Source: Cyanoderma ruficeps (taxonomy: Eukaryota > Chordata > Aves > Passeriformes > Timaliidae). Taken from it: a stretch of DNA of 64,000 bases. Below, piece after piece: positions 26,979 to 40,200 of this stretch (positions are counted from its first letter, which is position 1; each line of letters starts with the position of its first letter). The translations under genes and the position numbers were made by a program. The notes under the pieces are model-generated. The model saw nothing but the letters and a program-made list of their open reading frames with translations, was not told the DNA's origin and did no database searches. Location of the stretch: contig VZDJ01000301.1 in the NCBI GenBank assembly GCA_008694505.1, positions 4,769,081-4,833,080 on the forward strand, given 5' to 3'.

Positions 26979-29518
26979 GCTTTTCGATGTTTATTTTTAA
27001 TGCATTCTGAATGCTTCCACTAATTCAAGAACTCAGCCGATTAAAACAAGAGCAGGAGGACTTATTTTGCCAAATGTAATTCCTGTTTAGGGGATTTACT
27101 GAGCACCCCTTATAGCCTTATGTGGGATTGGGAGCGTTTAACGTCTTACAGCACCAAGCAACAACCGCTGTCTAAATGCCTCCAGGTTAATGCTCTGAGG
27201 GCAGATAACAAGGCTGGCCTGTGTCCCATCCCTAACTGCAGACAGGGAGTTATATTTAGGGTTTAAATGTATGAGATTTAGTCCTTACACACATCAAAAT
27301 AGGCTGTTATATCTTAGACAAGCTTTTATCTTTATACCAGAGTCACATGTAACTACAATTACAATCCAGGGTATAGTTTCTGGTTTTGTAATTGCATTAC
27401 TCAGACTTAGGAAGTACTTACAGAACACACCATATTCATGTTCTCAGGGGCTTGTAATACAGCAGTACCAGCCTTAGACAGGCAGCAGTATACAACCTCA
27501 CAATAGGAGAATCTGTAGTATTTTAAACTGGCTTCTAGCCATTTTGATAATTGCTAGTTGATAACTGAACTGCTAGAGAACAACAGCTACTGTTCTGGAT
27601 TTCTCTGAGCAAAAATGCTATTATTTTTCTATTGCTTATTTTACATCATAATTTCCCAGCATCCTAGATGAGACAAAGCATCTCTATGATGCTTGTGGCT
27701 CTTCACTCCTATTTCAATAATTTTATACATGAAAGAAGTAGAAGACTACAGACACAGTTATTGCAAAAAGGAGAGTCTAATCTTTAATTTCAGATTAATA
27801 GATGAAATTAGTTTAAAAAATAAGACTATGGAAAAATATTTTCTCTTTAAAGTGGTGAGGGACGGCTGTGCTTATTCATTACTCTGTGCCACATTCCTTG
27901 ATTTCTTTCAATTTGACTTTCTGTCAATACTTGCTGAATTGGCTCTGGTCTTCACAATTCTGAACGACTTTCAAGAAGTTAATAGTCCTTTATAGATGTG
28001 TTTCCTCACATCCATCCGCCATCAGGACCCCAGGGAGAAAAAACATCAAGCTCTCAAAAGTTGTTCTGTTCTACTGTAGAGATGACAACTGCATTGCAAA
28101 GATTTCCCGTTGAGCTCTGAACATTGCCATAAAATTCAGAAATTCCTTTACATCCCTCTAGTCCTGCTGGTTTTATTCCTCTTGCTGCCAACATTAGGTC
28201 GTTTTTACAAAATGAACAACTGAGAAAGGAGATACAAGTTTTTCGTTTGGAATTCATCCACAGAAGCAGCAAGCCAAACAAAGGAAGGAGGATGCATCTA
28301 ATGCAGCAAACACTGAAGTAGCATTGTTTAAAAAAAGAGCTAACAAACCAAGAAAGTCCTTTTGGTTGAATATATATAAGTTGGTTTAAAATGTCCTTAT
28401 TTCTTTTCACTGAGAGGTTATGTTCAGCATGACTCAGAGTTGCGTACAGTTTTAATAAACATTTGATGTACATAGATTTTTCAGGAAAAATATAGCGCAT
28501 ATTAGGTTTATAACATCTCCATCTTTTGGTGACAGTGTTCTGTGGAAAATATTTTGAGATACCAGTTCCAAATGTTCATTTACTGATTTGTTTTTGATCT
28601 ATATATTTTTCTACCACCTCTGCAACAGCATAACTTGGACTTAGTAAAACATCCCATTTGATTCAAAGCTAACTACTTTCACAATTTTGCATTGCGTCAA
28701 TAGTCACTCTAGTTCTGGGTCACAAAACCAAATTTTTCATTGTGATTTTTCCAGTCACACAATGAGCCAGACTCAAGGCAGAACAGGCAGATGCAGTCTG
28801 GATAGGAACATTTACAAAGGTATTGTCAGCATTTACACTGGTGCTGGTGCCAAATGAGCAGAAGTTCCAGCAGTTCTCCTGATAAATCTGTGTTTCAACA
28901 CTGCTTTATTCAGAACATCTTGTAAGGTGATCATTATTCCAGCCCATTCTCGTATATTTTTCTAAATAATGATATTAAATCAATATATAAACATGGTAGG
29001 AGAATACATGTACAATAGCTACTGCAGCAGGATATGTGTCCCTAAGAGACCACAGCTGAGGTTTATTAGTCCACAGTGTAACTCCAACTCAGCAGTTCCG
29101 ACAGAGAATATTTCCCATCCCCCTATACAATGAGCAACTATTCTTTCTAGGTATGATATTCTGTATAAGAAGCAGAATAGAGGGTAACACACATCAGGGC
29201 AAACATCCTGGTATTCACAAAGTGAAACAGAAATATCTAATTTTAGTTCTGTAACAGCATTTCTGACTCACTGAACATGTAATTCTCAGAGGATGAATTT
29301 CAAGTGTTGATAGATTGGTCGCAAAGTAAAATTAAGGATCAAAAACTAGCCTTCATTGCTATTTTATAGATTATTCCCTAGGAGGATTTATAGGAATCAT
29401 ACTTGAAGCAGACAGCAAGTGATTACCTGGAGTTCAAGTAGTACATTCAATACAATTCTACTGTGATAGCAGGTGCTCTGCTGCCTTTTGGGTCGCACTG
29501 TAACAATTAGAAAAGTAG

Positions 29519-29535
29519 AAAAAAAAAAAAAAAAA
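29519..29535. repeat. Poly-A run of 17
   Basis: Uninterrupted A homopolymer in otherwise unremarkable sequence; no element body is recognised. Confidence 0.9.
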
Positions 29536-29986
29536 GAGGACGTCCAGCAGAGAATCCTAAGGACACTGAAGGGAGATGCAAACTGAAAATTCATGAAATG
29601 CTCAGCACAACATCACACCTGCCCTGAAGTGTGAACCCAAGAGAAGAAAGGTAGCAGAAAGCAGAAAGTTTCCCAAAATAAAACATTCCAATTCCAGTCC
29701 ATATCAGCTGAGATTCTTTCTCCAGGCTGCTGAAATCCCTGCTCGTGGGATTATTCAGCACCATCTACTCCCAGAGGAGAAGTGAAGTGCTGGCATGTTG
29801 ATGTGAACAGCAGAATGATTTTTGGGGATGTATCTCATGAGGAAGATAGAGGGAGCAAATCAATGTCTCCATCTGAGCTTGGTTTTCTCCAAGCTGAAAG
29901 GTCAGAGAGTCCACAAAGATGCTCCTCTGGCTTAAGAGTAGCATGAGAGCACTTCACAAGCAGAATAATACAAATTCCACAAAAAT

Positions 29987-29997
29987 TATATATATAC

Positions 29998-30029
<32 letters not shown>
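29987..30029. repeat. Compound microsatellite (TA)n(TG)n
   Basis: About 20 bases of TA-rich repeat with one interruption (acat) are followed by an uninterrupted TG run of about 11 units. Confidence 0.95.
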
Positions 30030-31663
30030 CTTAGAGGATATTCCCTGCAAGATACAAGTGATGTGCAAAACAAAGAAAGACTTTTATTATCTGTTTTATA
30101 TGAGGTCAGCTAGGGTGAGCACAAGGCATATCATAACCTCAAAAGCTAGGAATTACTAAGAATTACTATATCCCATGGTATCACACAACCCAGAATTTTA
30201 AAGCCATTTTCTCAATGGTTAAAAAAAAACCTTGGGAAGAAAGTCCTCCTTCTTGTATTTGTAACAATTTAAAATGTCATCTATAATTTACTGATCTGGC
30301 GATATATGTAATACTCCTTATTAGAGTCAAATGGCTAGCTTGATATAGTCATAAACAAGTCATGCTCAGGAATAGGAGCTCTAAATTAGGCATCTACAAG
30401 ACAAACAAAAAGCCATCTTTTGTTCCTGATCCTGTCGTTGTGCACAGAAAGCCAATCGTGCACAGAGCCTTTGGCTCATAAATAAACCAGGAAAATTCAG
30501 AATGAAATTTCAAATTTAGTCACAAAATGCAAGCACTTGATGCATTCATTGTGTGTGTCTCTTGTCTGCATTTGCTCTCAAAAAGCTCACATCTGCACAG
30601 AAGACACTGCCTCGTTTTAATTAATAATTGACTTCCAGCTATCTTTGTGTGTGGAACGTGCATATTTTTACATTTGCAAGCAGACCTTTAATAGAGTTTC
30701 AAAAAACTCACAGCCTTTGGTAATGTAAGGATATTTACAGAGTGCAAAAGAAAATATTTAAAGCCTGTATATGGAAATAATACACAGTTAAACTATATTA
30801 TCACAGACAATAGAGAAATAAAAAGTCAGCATTTAACAAAAACACCAACACATAAAAAAAAAAACCTCTTTGGAGAAAATAGAAACATCCTCAGCAGGTA
30901 TTTGAGGAGTTATTCCTCCACTCTTCAGGGAACAGGAGCATGAAAAAGAGGGGTTTTTTCAACACTTCCAGGATAACATGGTAACATTAGAAAGGAGATG
31001 GTCTTTCATGTACTAAGATAAAAGTTCTCAGTCTTCTGTAATCAACTCTCTTCGACTGTTGGCACTGCTACTGACCAAAAAAACATATTTTATTAATGAA
31101 ATGAGGCAAAATGTATGTAAAATCTCAAGTGTAGCTGATGAGTGGACAATGCAATTCAGAAAGGAGTGTGTGAAAACAGTCCAAGCTATCCTTTCCACTT
31201 CACTGACCAGGAATCAGCTGCTTGAATCTTTTTCGGTTGCCAGTGACTCCACAGGCACTTCACGTTAAGGTGTGAACAGGAGGGGGAAAAAAATCCTGGT
31301 CTTGCTGTGGATACTCTTAGTTCAGGTTTTAGACCAACCACAGCTTGGCAGGGTTTCAAACAAGGCCACCTTGTGACCCAGGTGACAGCCTCCCTCCGTT
31401 CCAGGGAAGCACCGGTGTTTTCCGATCCTGCTGGGCAATTGACATAATTATAGGTAATTCTTCTTCCCCCTGACCAGGCAGTGCCTACACAATGCCAGTA
31501 CCACAGGTTGCCTCACTCCTGGAAATCCTCATTGCCTCATCTTTGCTGGATCCTCTCTGGCACTGATCTCTTGGGACAGACACTCATTTCTCACTTCGCT
31601 TTTCAACCCACCAACACCTCCCCATAGGAAGGACTGATTCTGTTCACTCTCTTTATGAATATG

Positions 31664-31690
31664 CAGCTCTAATTAGCTAATAAGCATGTT
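31664..31690. promoter_or_regulatory. Homeodomain-site cluster
   Basis: Contains CAGCTCTAATTAGCTAATAA: two overlapping TAAT cores in a short, nearly palindromic arrangement, next to AATATGCA. This texture resembles conserved non-coding enhancers. It is a motif observation only. Confidence 0.25.
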
Positions 31691-32275
31691 TCTTGGAGCC
31701 TGAGATTCTGGCAGTAGCTCTGGTGTGTTATCCTACCTCAGTAACTCCCCTGTAGCAAACTTGGAGTTGAAGCACATGTCACTGGGCCTCTCACTGCTAT
31801 CACCATCTGCGGCAGCTTCTTTTATTCCGCAATTATGCTCCTGCTATCTGGGCTGAAAAAAACCTCCCAGCCCTTGCCAGTCTAAGCATATGCCTGTGTA
31901 TTTATTCAAGTAGTTTTTAACGATCTGAGTTGACAATGCCATCTTTCATATCATTTCACTGCGGTTTCATTAATATGAAGCATCTCACGCTTAATGGGAA
32001 AGAGTGAAGTTGGGATAAAGCTTCCTTATTTACAAGATTTTCAGAGCGAAATGGAGCAGCAGAGTGTTCCAGTGAACACGAAATCCAGAGTGCTGACTGA
32101 TGGACTGATTTCAGTCAGTCATAGCGCTGTCATTAGAGAAGATATCTAAGGCCACTCTCTGTTTCTAAATACAAAAAGAGACAGGATAGTGAATTACTAC
32201 AGCACTACAATATCAAATTGACCTTTCTTTCCCTCTGCTGGCTCAGTTGCTCTCCTCAGTGAGTAGAAAGCAAAG

Positions 32276-32331
32276 ATTAGATATAGATAGATATAGATAT
32301 ANTAGAGGTATAGATGATATAGATAGATATA
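32276..32331. repeat. Imperfect (TAGATA)n repeat with one ambiguous base
   Basis: Repeats of tagata/gatata units with an N at 32302, an unresolved base typical of assembly uncertainty in a microsatellite. Confidence 0.9.
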
Positions 32332-33043
32332 AACATATTTGACACAAATACCTATGTTTGAAACTCCACAATTTATTCTCTACACCCAGGCTAACGCCCA
32401 CCTCACCCACCCTGGGGTGCCAGAAGTACCCAACCCCTCTCCAGATGTTTGCCACATCCTTAGGCTAGTCCTCCTTACAATGAGACACGAGTGAGCTGTT
32501 GCACCCCTCTCCCTCAGCTAAGAGCCTGCTCATTCTCTGAGAAAAAACACATTTATTGAGGCTGCCTGTGAGCCATTCAGAAGATGGTGAACTCATCCCT
32601 GCTCTTTCACTTGAGCAAGATCAATTTTGATGTTCAAGAAGAGTCTGTGGTAAATGAATGTGATCTTGTGGAAGGAGACACCAGCAGAGTATAGGACTGC
32701 ACTGCACAATTGAGACAGATTTATTTTTTTAATGGAAGCTCTGAGGAGAAATATTTCTGACAATAGCTGTCGTGCTATTGTCAGGCCGTTTAACCTCCAC
32801 AGCCTTAGGTTACTGTGCCCTGGGGTGCAGGGGAAATTTAGTTTAGCTTTAACTACACAGGACAGACTGGTGCTAGATTTGACATCCCAGCTGAAGAGGC
32901 ATAATCCATTAACTGGAGCGACTGTACCTCCAAGGGGTTTTGTATCTGCCAGAACCCAGTTTTGAAACACAAGCAGCATCATTTACATCCCAAGAAAGTA
33001 ATCAGAATGGAAGCTTCTTGGAAAATATAACTGATGATTTAGC

Positions 33044-33061
33044 TTTTTTTTTTTTTTTTTT
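33044..33061. repeat. Poly-T run of 18
   Basis: Uninterrupted T homopolymer. No minus-strand retroposon body can be recognised beside it. Confidence 0.9.
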
Positions 33062-33825
33062 GCATATGAAATCTTAATTAAGATGTTTTGAGAATTAAGA
33101 ATTTCTCCATAAGAGCCATTTGCTCTTACCAGCTGCTTTTACTGCTTGGTCACGGATATCATGTTGTAGATACCCACGGAGTTTTTATTAAACAAAATTG
33201 CTACACTACCAGCCAAACTAAGCTGCTGTAAAAAGTGCAGACTCACCACCTTTTTAATTACACTGCAGACATCCTCGAACTGGTAGTTAACAACTGAATT
33301 TTGTGATACTGTTGAATTACAGAAACTAAAACAAAGAACTTGCTTCCCTAATGAGGAACCTGCCAACCTAAGCACAAGTAGACTGCAAAACATCACACAT
33401 CAACATTTATAAATACTATATTCTTAACGCACACATTTTAAAAGTGTGTATAAAGTGAGTGAATAAGTACATAATTTTATTCTTTTTCTTTATTAGATGC
33501 TTTTTACTATACAAGTATGCAAAAATAAATAAAATAGGTTAAATAATTTTTACAGGAGAGAATGAATGCCCATTCAAGCAGAACAGTACAGAGAATATCC
33601 AATATCAGTGATGTCCTGGCTATCAGAAATAGAGATGTTGCTTTCAGCTCCTTGTAGAACAGCCCAGGTGCTAATTACTGTCATTGATGTGAAAATGAAA
33701 TTAAATTGCCCAAAGCAGAAAAGAGTATAGAATACATGCAAATATACACAAAAGAGCAGATTTATACAAATGTAGCTGATGTGGCCCATTATGGTAAAAA
33801 TTATCTTAAACAGTAAAGATAGATA

Positions 33826-33942
33826 ATCAAGCCAGATGGGACTCTGAGCAACCTATCTAGCAGAAGGTGTCCCTGCCCATGGCAGGGAATTGGAACTAGG
33901 TGGTCTTTAAGATCCCTCCAACTCAAATCATTCTATGATTCC
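33826..33942 (+). mobile_element. CR1 LINE 3' end fragment, plus strand
   Basis: gccagatgggactctgagcaacc, ctgcccatggcagggaattggaactaggtggtc and ctttaagatccctccaactc, ending in attctatgattcc, match the conserved CR1 3' terminus. The copy is 5'-truncated and moderately diverged. Confidence 0.92.
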
Positions 33943-34229
33943 TTGCTTAGAATGAACTTCTGGCTGTCCAAGGCAGCTGAACTTACAATTAGGTCTAGAA
34001 ATAATTATCTACTAAGACACCTACTTTTTTTTTCATTTTCCTGTTTGTAATTACAATGTATTTGCAATATTAGAGTAGAAAAGCCCATTCTCCACACTAA
34101 CAGTACACGTCAGAGAATTAGGAACATTTTTTAAGAGTATAATCATACCACCTCAATTTTAAGAATTTCTCCCTGAAGGATTCCAAACTGTGTAAATGAA
34201 GGGACAGCAGCATAATCCTCTCAAATGGG

Positions 34230-34294
34230 TTTATATGATGCTGCTAATGCTGCTTTTATATGATGCTGTTAATGCTGCAAAAGCAGCATTAACA
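34230..34294. repeat. Tandem 24/25-mer duplication ending in a perfect 12-bp hairpin
   Basis: TTTATATGATGCTGCTAATGCTGC (34230-34253; two 12-base halves, tttatatgatgc and tgctaatgctgc) is repeated with one substitution and one extra T at 34254-34278. The second copy's TGTTAATGCTGC (34267-34278) then pairs perfectly, across loop AAAA, with GCAGCATTAACA (34283-34294). Confidence 0.85.
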
Positions 34295-37200
34295 TACTTT
34301 GGTACTTCAGATGAGATCATTCCGAAGCTGAAAGTGCATGCAGAGGTCGTGTCTAGGTCAGGAACATGAAGTTACTTTGCAGCCACACTGTTATTCCAAT
34401 TCCTCATCTACTATTGCCATTGTCTGATAAGTGACAATTTACTCTTTTTAGGGAACAAACATAAGGGGGTAAATGTAGTCTACTATATAGGTCAAAAGTC
34501 GGGTTTTATGCTGGAGGTAAGTACACTCAGATTCTGAACACTTTGTTGCAAAGAACACGCAGCACAAGAGATTCAGAATGAATTTTGGGTCAAGGATACA
34601 GCATAAAGACCCTTTATGACCAAAGTGCTAAAAGAGTTCTACTTTGACACCATTCACTCTAGAAAGGACTCAAATCTTACGGTTGTAACAAAAAAATTAC
34701 ATAATAAATTCAAGGGTATTAAGAGTTTATATTATGGTGGGAATCAAATGTTTGTATTACAGGAAGGACTAAATTTATTCTGGCAGCATTTTGAACTGTG
34801 GCTGGAGAAAGCTCATATAGGTCAAGAAAACAAGTCTTAGAGGTATTTTTCAACCAGAAACTATCCTGATCTGTTGTTTTCAAACCTGCCATCCAGTGGG
34901 ATATGTTTTCCTTACGTAATATGTACAGGTCTAATCACAGATGATGAGAAAATAACATCAATCACAAATTTCCAGCTACCCTTTGTTACTTTTTTGTTCC
35001 ATTAATTCTCTGCCTCATCATCTTTCTATCCTTTTACATGGTAGAATCACATCTATTGTCATGTTGGGATTAAATATATTTTAGCATTTCATGTTTATAA
35101 AAACTTTGATTGTTTTTAATAGCCTTTGAGCAAGGAGTTTAACAAGCGAGCCAAAGGAAAACAAAAATCCTAAACAGAATTAAATCTTGTATGGTTATAC
35201 ACAAACCACGAAAGAGTCTGTATGAAAACATTAAACTGAGGACATGATTTTTGATCACATAATGTTTACCCCATATTTATAGAACTCAAATCCTGAGATT
35301 TTCATCCTAATCTTCAATAAGAGTTAATAGTGGTGACAATGCATTACAAACTGTCTTCAGTGCCCAAGCTGTCATCCTTCATAAACAAAATCAGAGCAAT
35401 CAAAATAAGTAATTTACAAACTAATACAATTTTTAAATGGTTCTGAGATTAGGTACCTAGTAAGAGACATATACCAATTCATTGATTTAAATACATATCT
35501 CATTTTTCAGAACAGCATGCAGAATTTTATCTGATTTCAAAATAACAGGTGATCTGAACAGTCACCCTCATTCAACGTAATTCCACCTTTGCTAAACAAT
35601 ACCTTCCTTAAGGGCTTCCAAAAAAAGAGTAAAGCCTTGACTATGAAAATAAGCAATTTGGACTCTTAATCTGGTAATGTAAAGTAAGAGGAAACAAGAG
35701 GCAACTGTTATGCCTCTCCAGCAGTTTTGATAAATATTTCTGTTATATTCTTTAGAGTACCAGCTTCTTTCTGTGCAGAAAACCATAGTTTGAGGACTTG
35801 AAAATGATCTTAAAGCTCTCATAGAATTGTGTCTTTTGGATATGATCAGATTATTATGCATTTAGATCTTTTTTCTAGCTCTGTCAGAGATTTCTTTATC
35901 TTTTAAATCGTGTTTATTCCTTTCCATGTCTTTTTCTCATTCCAAATATCTGATTAGTGTCTGCCCAATCTAGAAAAAATCTACACTAACAAAAATATGG
36001 GGCTAATGGGACCTAATTCCTTTTCTGGCTACACAGATGTACAACGGTGAAGTGAAGGATTTAATAATGATATCTGGAACAAGAAAAACAAAGTCTGCAA
36101 ACACTGGAAAAAATATTTCTTCTATGTTCCAGGCTGGCAGAGCACACATTGTAATATTTAAATATCAGAACCTGCATATCTTTCTTTTAAAAATAACTTG
36201 CATCACATTATAGACACAATTATACTTCCAGTTGTCTTTTATACATAAAGTATCATCATACAATTTTCATTTGTCCTAAGTGAAGATGTAATAAAAGAGA
36301 GAACCAACCCACAGAACTGAACTCACCCCAGGTATCACTCACTTTTTTCTCTGAAATTGAAGGCAGACTGCTTCAAGATACTTGACTATCACCTTTTACA
36401 TGAGGTCCAAATATTTCTATGTCGCCACATTCATATGCATTTTATTATTGAGAAAATTTAGTGATATCAAGATACTGCAGTTAAGGCACGACAGCTTCTA
36501 GAAACAGCTGAATTTTTCTGGGATTTTTTTCTTTGAATAAACAGGACTTTTAGGCTATGTCATGACTCACTGAATATTGTGTTCTGGTCAACACTGCCTT
36601 TGCTATATTAATATCAATAAATTAGTTTTATGACTCTTAGGATGGCACAACTGAGAGTACAGAAACCTCTCTCACAGTAACAGAGTTAAAGGCAAAGATA
36701 ATTCAAAAGCAGATCCAAGCAAAACTGTCAGAAGCAAGATTCCCAGCATCTATAAACGTTTGTGACAAGCATGCAAGAAGTTAAATGCTCGTCTCAAGCT
36801 CTGTATCTGAAGCCATTATCTGAGGTTAAATAAGAACAGCTGTTAATTTCACTGAGGGTTACCCCATTGCTACACCTATAAAAGAGTTCCTAAAAGACAG
36901 GCTCAGAAACAGCTGCCTTGTAACAGCTTGCCCGTTCCAGTTAACTAGGAACAATGTTTTACACTCTGCATTTTCTATAAAGACTATCCTGTATTCCTGC
37001 TCACTGATAAGCTGCTGATTTTTCCACATAAAATACCACCACTTCTCAGTTTATTTCATTGCTTTCCCTAAACAGACTGCAGAATTCGTCTGAGTTCTCT
37101 GAATGTTTCATGAAACAAAACCATAAAAATTGTGTAGCAGGAGGTGAGGAGCCCCTACCAAGTAAATGAACAATAATCCATCATGTGCTGGGAGGAAATG

Positions 37201-40200
37201 AGGGAACAAAATCCATCATTTACACATCATGTGTGCAGCAAACATTCAGACAACAGACAGCACTTTCATCACAGTAGTTTATTTTGAAAGTGATCTGATC
37301 TCCTGGAATTTCACTTGAACTGGTACCAGAGGAATCTTTTATTCTAGTTCAGCACATGCCCCATCATGGCAATATAGCAAATAATGGCAGGTAATTCTGT
37401 TGCCATGTTATGATTGGGGATCATGACACTGAAGTCAACATAAAAGGAACTCAAATTATGGGAGAGAAAATACTTCAGTATTAATTCTCTGCTGAAGAAT
37501 ACCAAACAAATTTAAAATCGCCAGTTGCTAAACCCAATGCTTTCACGGAGTTCCTCGGCACAGACTAAGCTGAGATGAAAGAAATCCTGCTGCTATTCCC
37601 TAAGATTTTTGAAGTCATATACCATTGTGTAGTCAAAGGACTCATCCCTTTGGTAATGCAATTCCAAATTATTAAGAAGTCAATCAAATAAGTGCTAAAA
37701 AATAGTTTCTACATATTCACAATGGTCTTATTAAAAGATGACGATTGCAAAGAAAGAAAAGACTGCAAAACATCTCATCCAAGCCTTCTATCACAGGGAG
37801 ATAAATTATGTAACTCATTCATGAAAGGATCAGAACCTTAAACAACCTCTAAGCAGTTACTTCTGTCCCAGACCTCCTTCTCCTTACCAACCCTGCTCTA
37901 CATTCCCAGCTGGATTTACTATTTACAATTAAATCATCATTATTGTTCCAACATTACAGTGTTGTTATCTTGTTGTTATCTCAAACTGTGCACTCCCTAT
38001 TATACTCCAAATAAAACTCTGATTTTAGAGAGAAAAAACCCTTATTTCACATCCTCCTTTTAGCCTGCAGGAACCATACTAGCTTATAGAGAATGAGGTA
38101 GATTTGACAGAATTGTTTATTAATTTCCAGTCATAATTTGTGTTCAGAAGTTTTAACTACAGTAACTTTGCACAAGTTTTTGAGAGTAAAATGGGTCTTG
38201 CAGAGCTTCCAGCAGAGATGCTTTGGAAGCTGTCCCACTTGGCTTTGGGAATGAATCCATAGGCTTCAGACAACTTCCCAAGGGAGCACACGTGATGCAA
38301 CTGTTACTGAGAGTCAATAAACAGAAAACCTTACAGTGCCATTTCAATGCAAATGCTTCTCAAACTGCCATGCAATTTAAGCTCCCTATCGACATTTAAA
38401 TGGATATAAGACACAGCCCAGTGAGGGTAAATGTGAATATTTATGCTGATTGCCTTTTATCAGCTTTTGTCCCTTTCTTTGCCATTTTTCTTTCCTGTAT
38501 TAACACTGAAATCTGTTATTCCATCAACATAAGAACGAAAAGATGAGGAAAGGGATGGAAGAGGAGTAGAGCACTGTGAACTCAGCCAGTATGGATTTAG
38601 CTGCTTTACTGTATATTTCTTCTTGGGCAAGTCTTCCTATAGCTGCCTCCTAGTCTGTAGTCAATTCTGTCTGTCTGTATTTCATCACAATCATGTGAGA
38701 GTTGAACTACTGAGGGTCGTGAGTCAAAAGAGTTTGGATAATCACTAACAGAGAGCTTGGTAAGGGGTTCCAAATGATGCAAATACAATATCAAAATAGT
38801 AGCTCAGGTCCTGAAAGCTGGTCTACCCTGACAATGCTGCTTCCAGTTCAGGACTGACAGCTTGTTCACGTTTCCTCACTGTGGTCAACCAGGTACTGCT
38901 TAAAGGAATTGTGTTCCCATTTATCTTAGATATATACCTGACTTTATTAGGCTCATAATGAAAAACTACCAAGAGCTTTCATGAAGCAGAATTTTCTGTT
39001 TAAATATCGATCTTGTATTAATCCATAAAACTGCCTCACCGTCTGTTTCCTCATTGTTCTTAATTATATATAAAATGCAAGATGCAACACCCCTAGAAAA
39101 AAAGTAGAAAAGTATAGATGAGAAGAAAAACATATGCAGAAAACATGAACATAAAAGCCCGAGAAGGGAAAAATTTGAAGTCATAAACAGACCCTATGTA
39201 TATCAAGAGCTCACAGTTATATTGTGGACACTGGAACTCCCATGGTACCATTGCATAGCCCTGTGTGCTCATTTTGAGAGGTAAAAATCTCAGCGCTGCA
39301 TAATTTAAAAAAAAAATAAAGCCAAGTTTTTCCCTTCATTTTTTATTTTTAAGTTGCACAAACCAGGAAGATTTGTGGAGCATAAAGCCATTTGGAATAG
39401 GCTGCTTAGCTGGTACTCTAATACATCAGCTGCTGGGGGATCTGGAGAGCAGCCAAGCCTCCCAAATTCAACATGTTCAGCAGCTCTCCCTGATCCTTCT
39501 CCCAGCACAGGAGGACAACAGCTACCGAAACTTCAAGTTCTCACTAATTCATCTTTTAATAAAGTTTGCCTTACAAAGCAAACCTCCCAACCTGTTAAAG
39601 ACGTTTAAAGAGCAGATCAGTACTTCAACATGTCCTGAACTGCAGAGTTTTGTTTTTACTTTGTTAGCCTATTGCTACACCTATGAAAGAGTTTTGATTT
39701 TTAAAAACTTTTGTTTTCAAACACTTCAATTCAATAGCCCAGTGGGAAAGTTCAGGATAATTGGCCAGATTTTTTGGCATTACATTCATAAATGCAGCAA
39801 GGTGTTATTCTGTTTCTCCTCAGTTAGAAAGGGAGATGCCCATGAAACTAGAAATCCTGTCATACCTGTACCAGCACTCTCTGAAGATGATTTTTTTATC
39901 TATCAAATTCCTTTAAGCAAAGCTGTCTTAACATTTCTACTTTACAGAAGCTTAAATTTAAACATGCCCGTGTTGAAATGATTTCTGTGAACAGGGATGC
40001 ATTGTAGTGTGTCAATTAAAGCTGAAACAGCTCAGTAGGATCTTTGGAAAATAAATGGAACAGCACAGGCCTGTGTGATGAAGAAATACTTTCTTCATGT
40101 ACACATATTAAAAAAAATAAAATCTGATCACTTCATTTCTTTCTGCTCACATTCTCACAAGAACAGATGCTATAAATATTCCTGAAAAGTGAATTTGGGA

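Larger units (their letters stand above)
26353..33825. other. Non-coding stretch with candidate conserved elements and microsatellites
   Basis: No exon is supported. It contains a nested inverted repeat (26916-26978), a homeodomain-site cluster (31664-31690), a TA/TG microsatellite (29987-30029), an imperfect TAGATA repeat (32276-32331) and homopolymer runs, listed separately. Confidence 0.5.
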
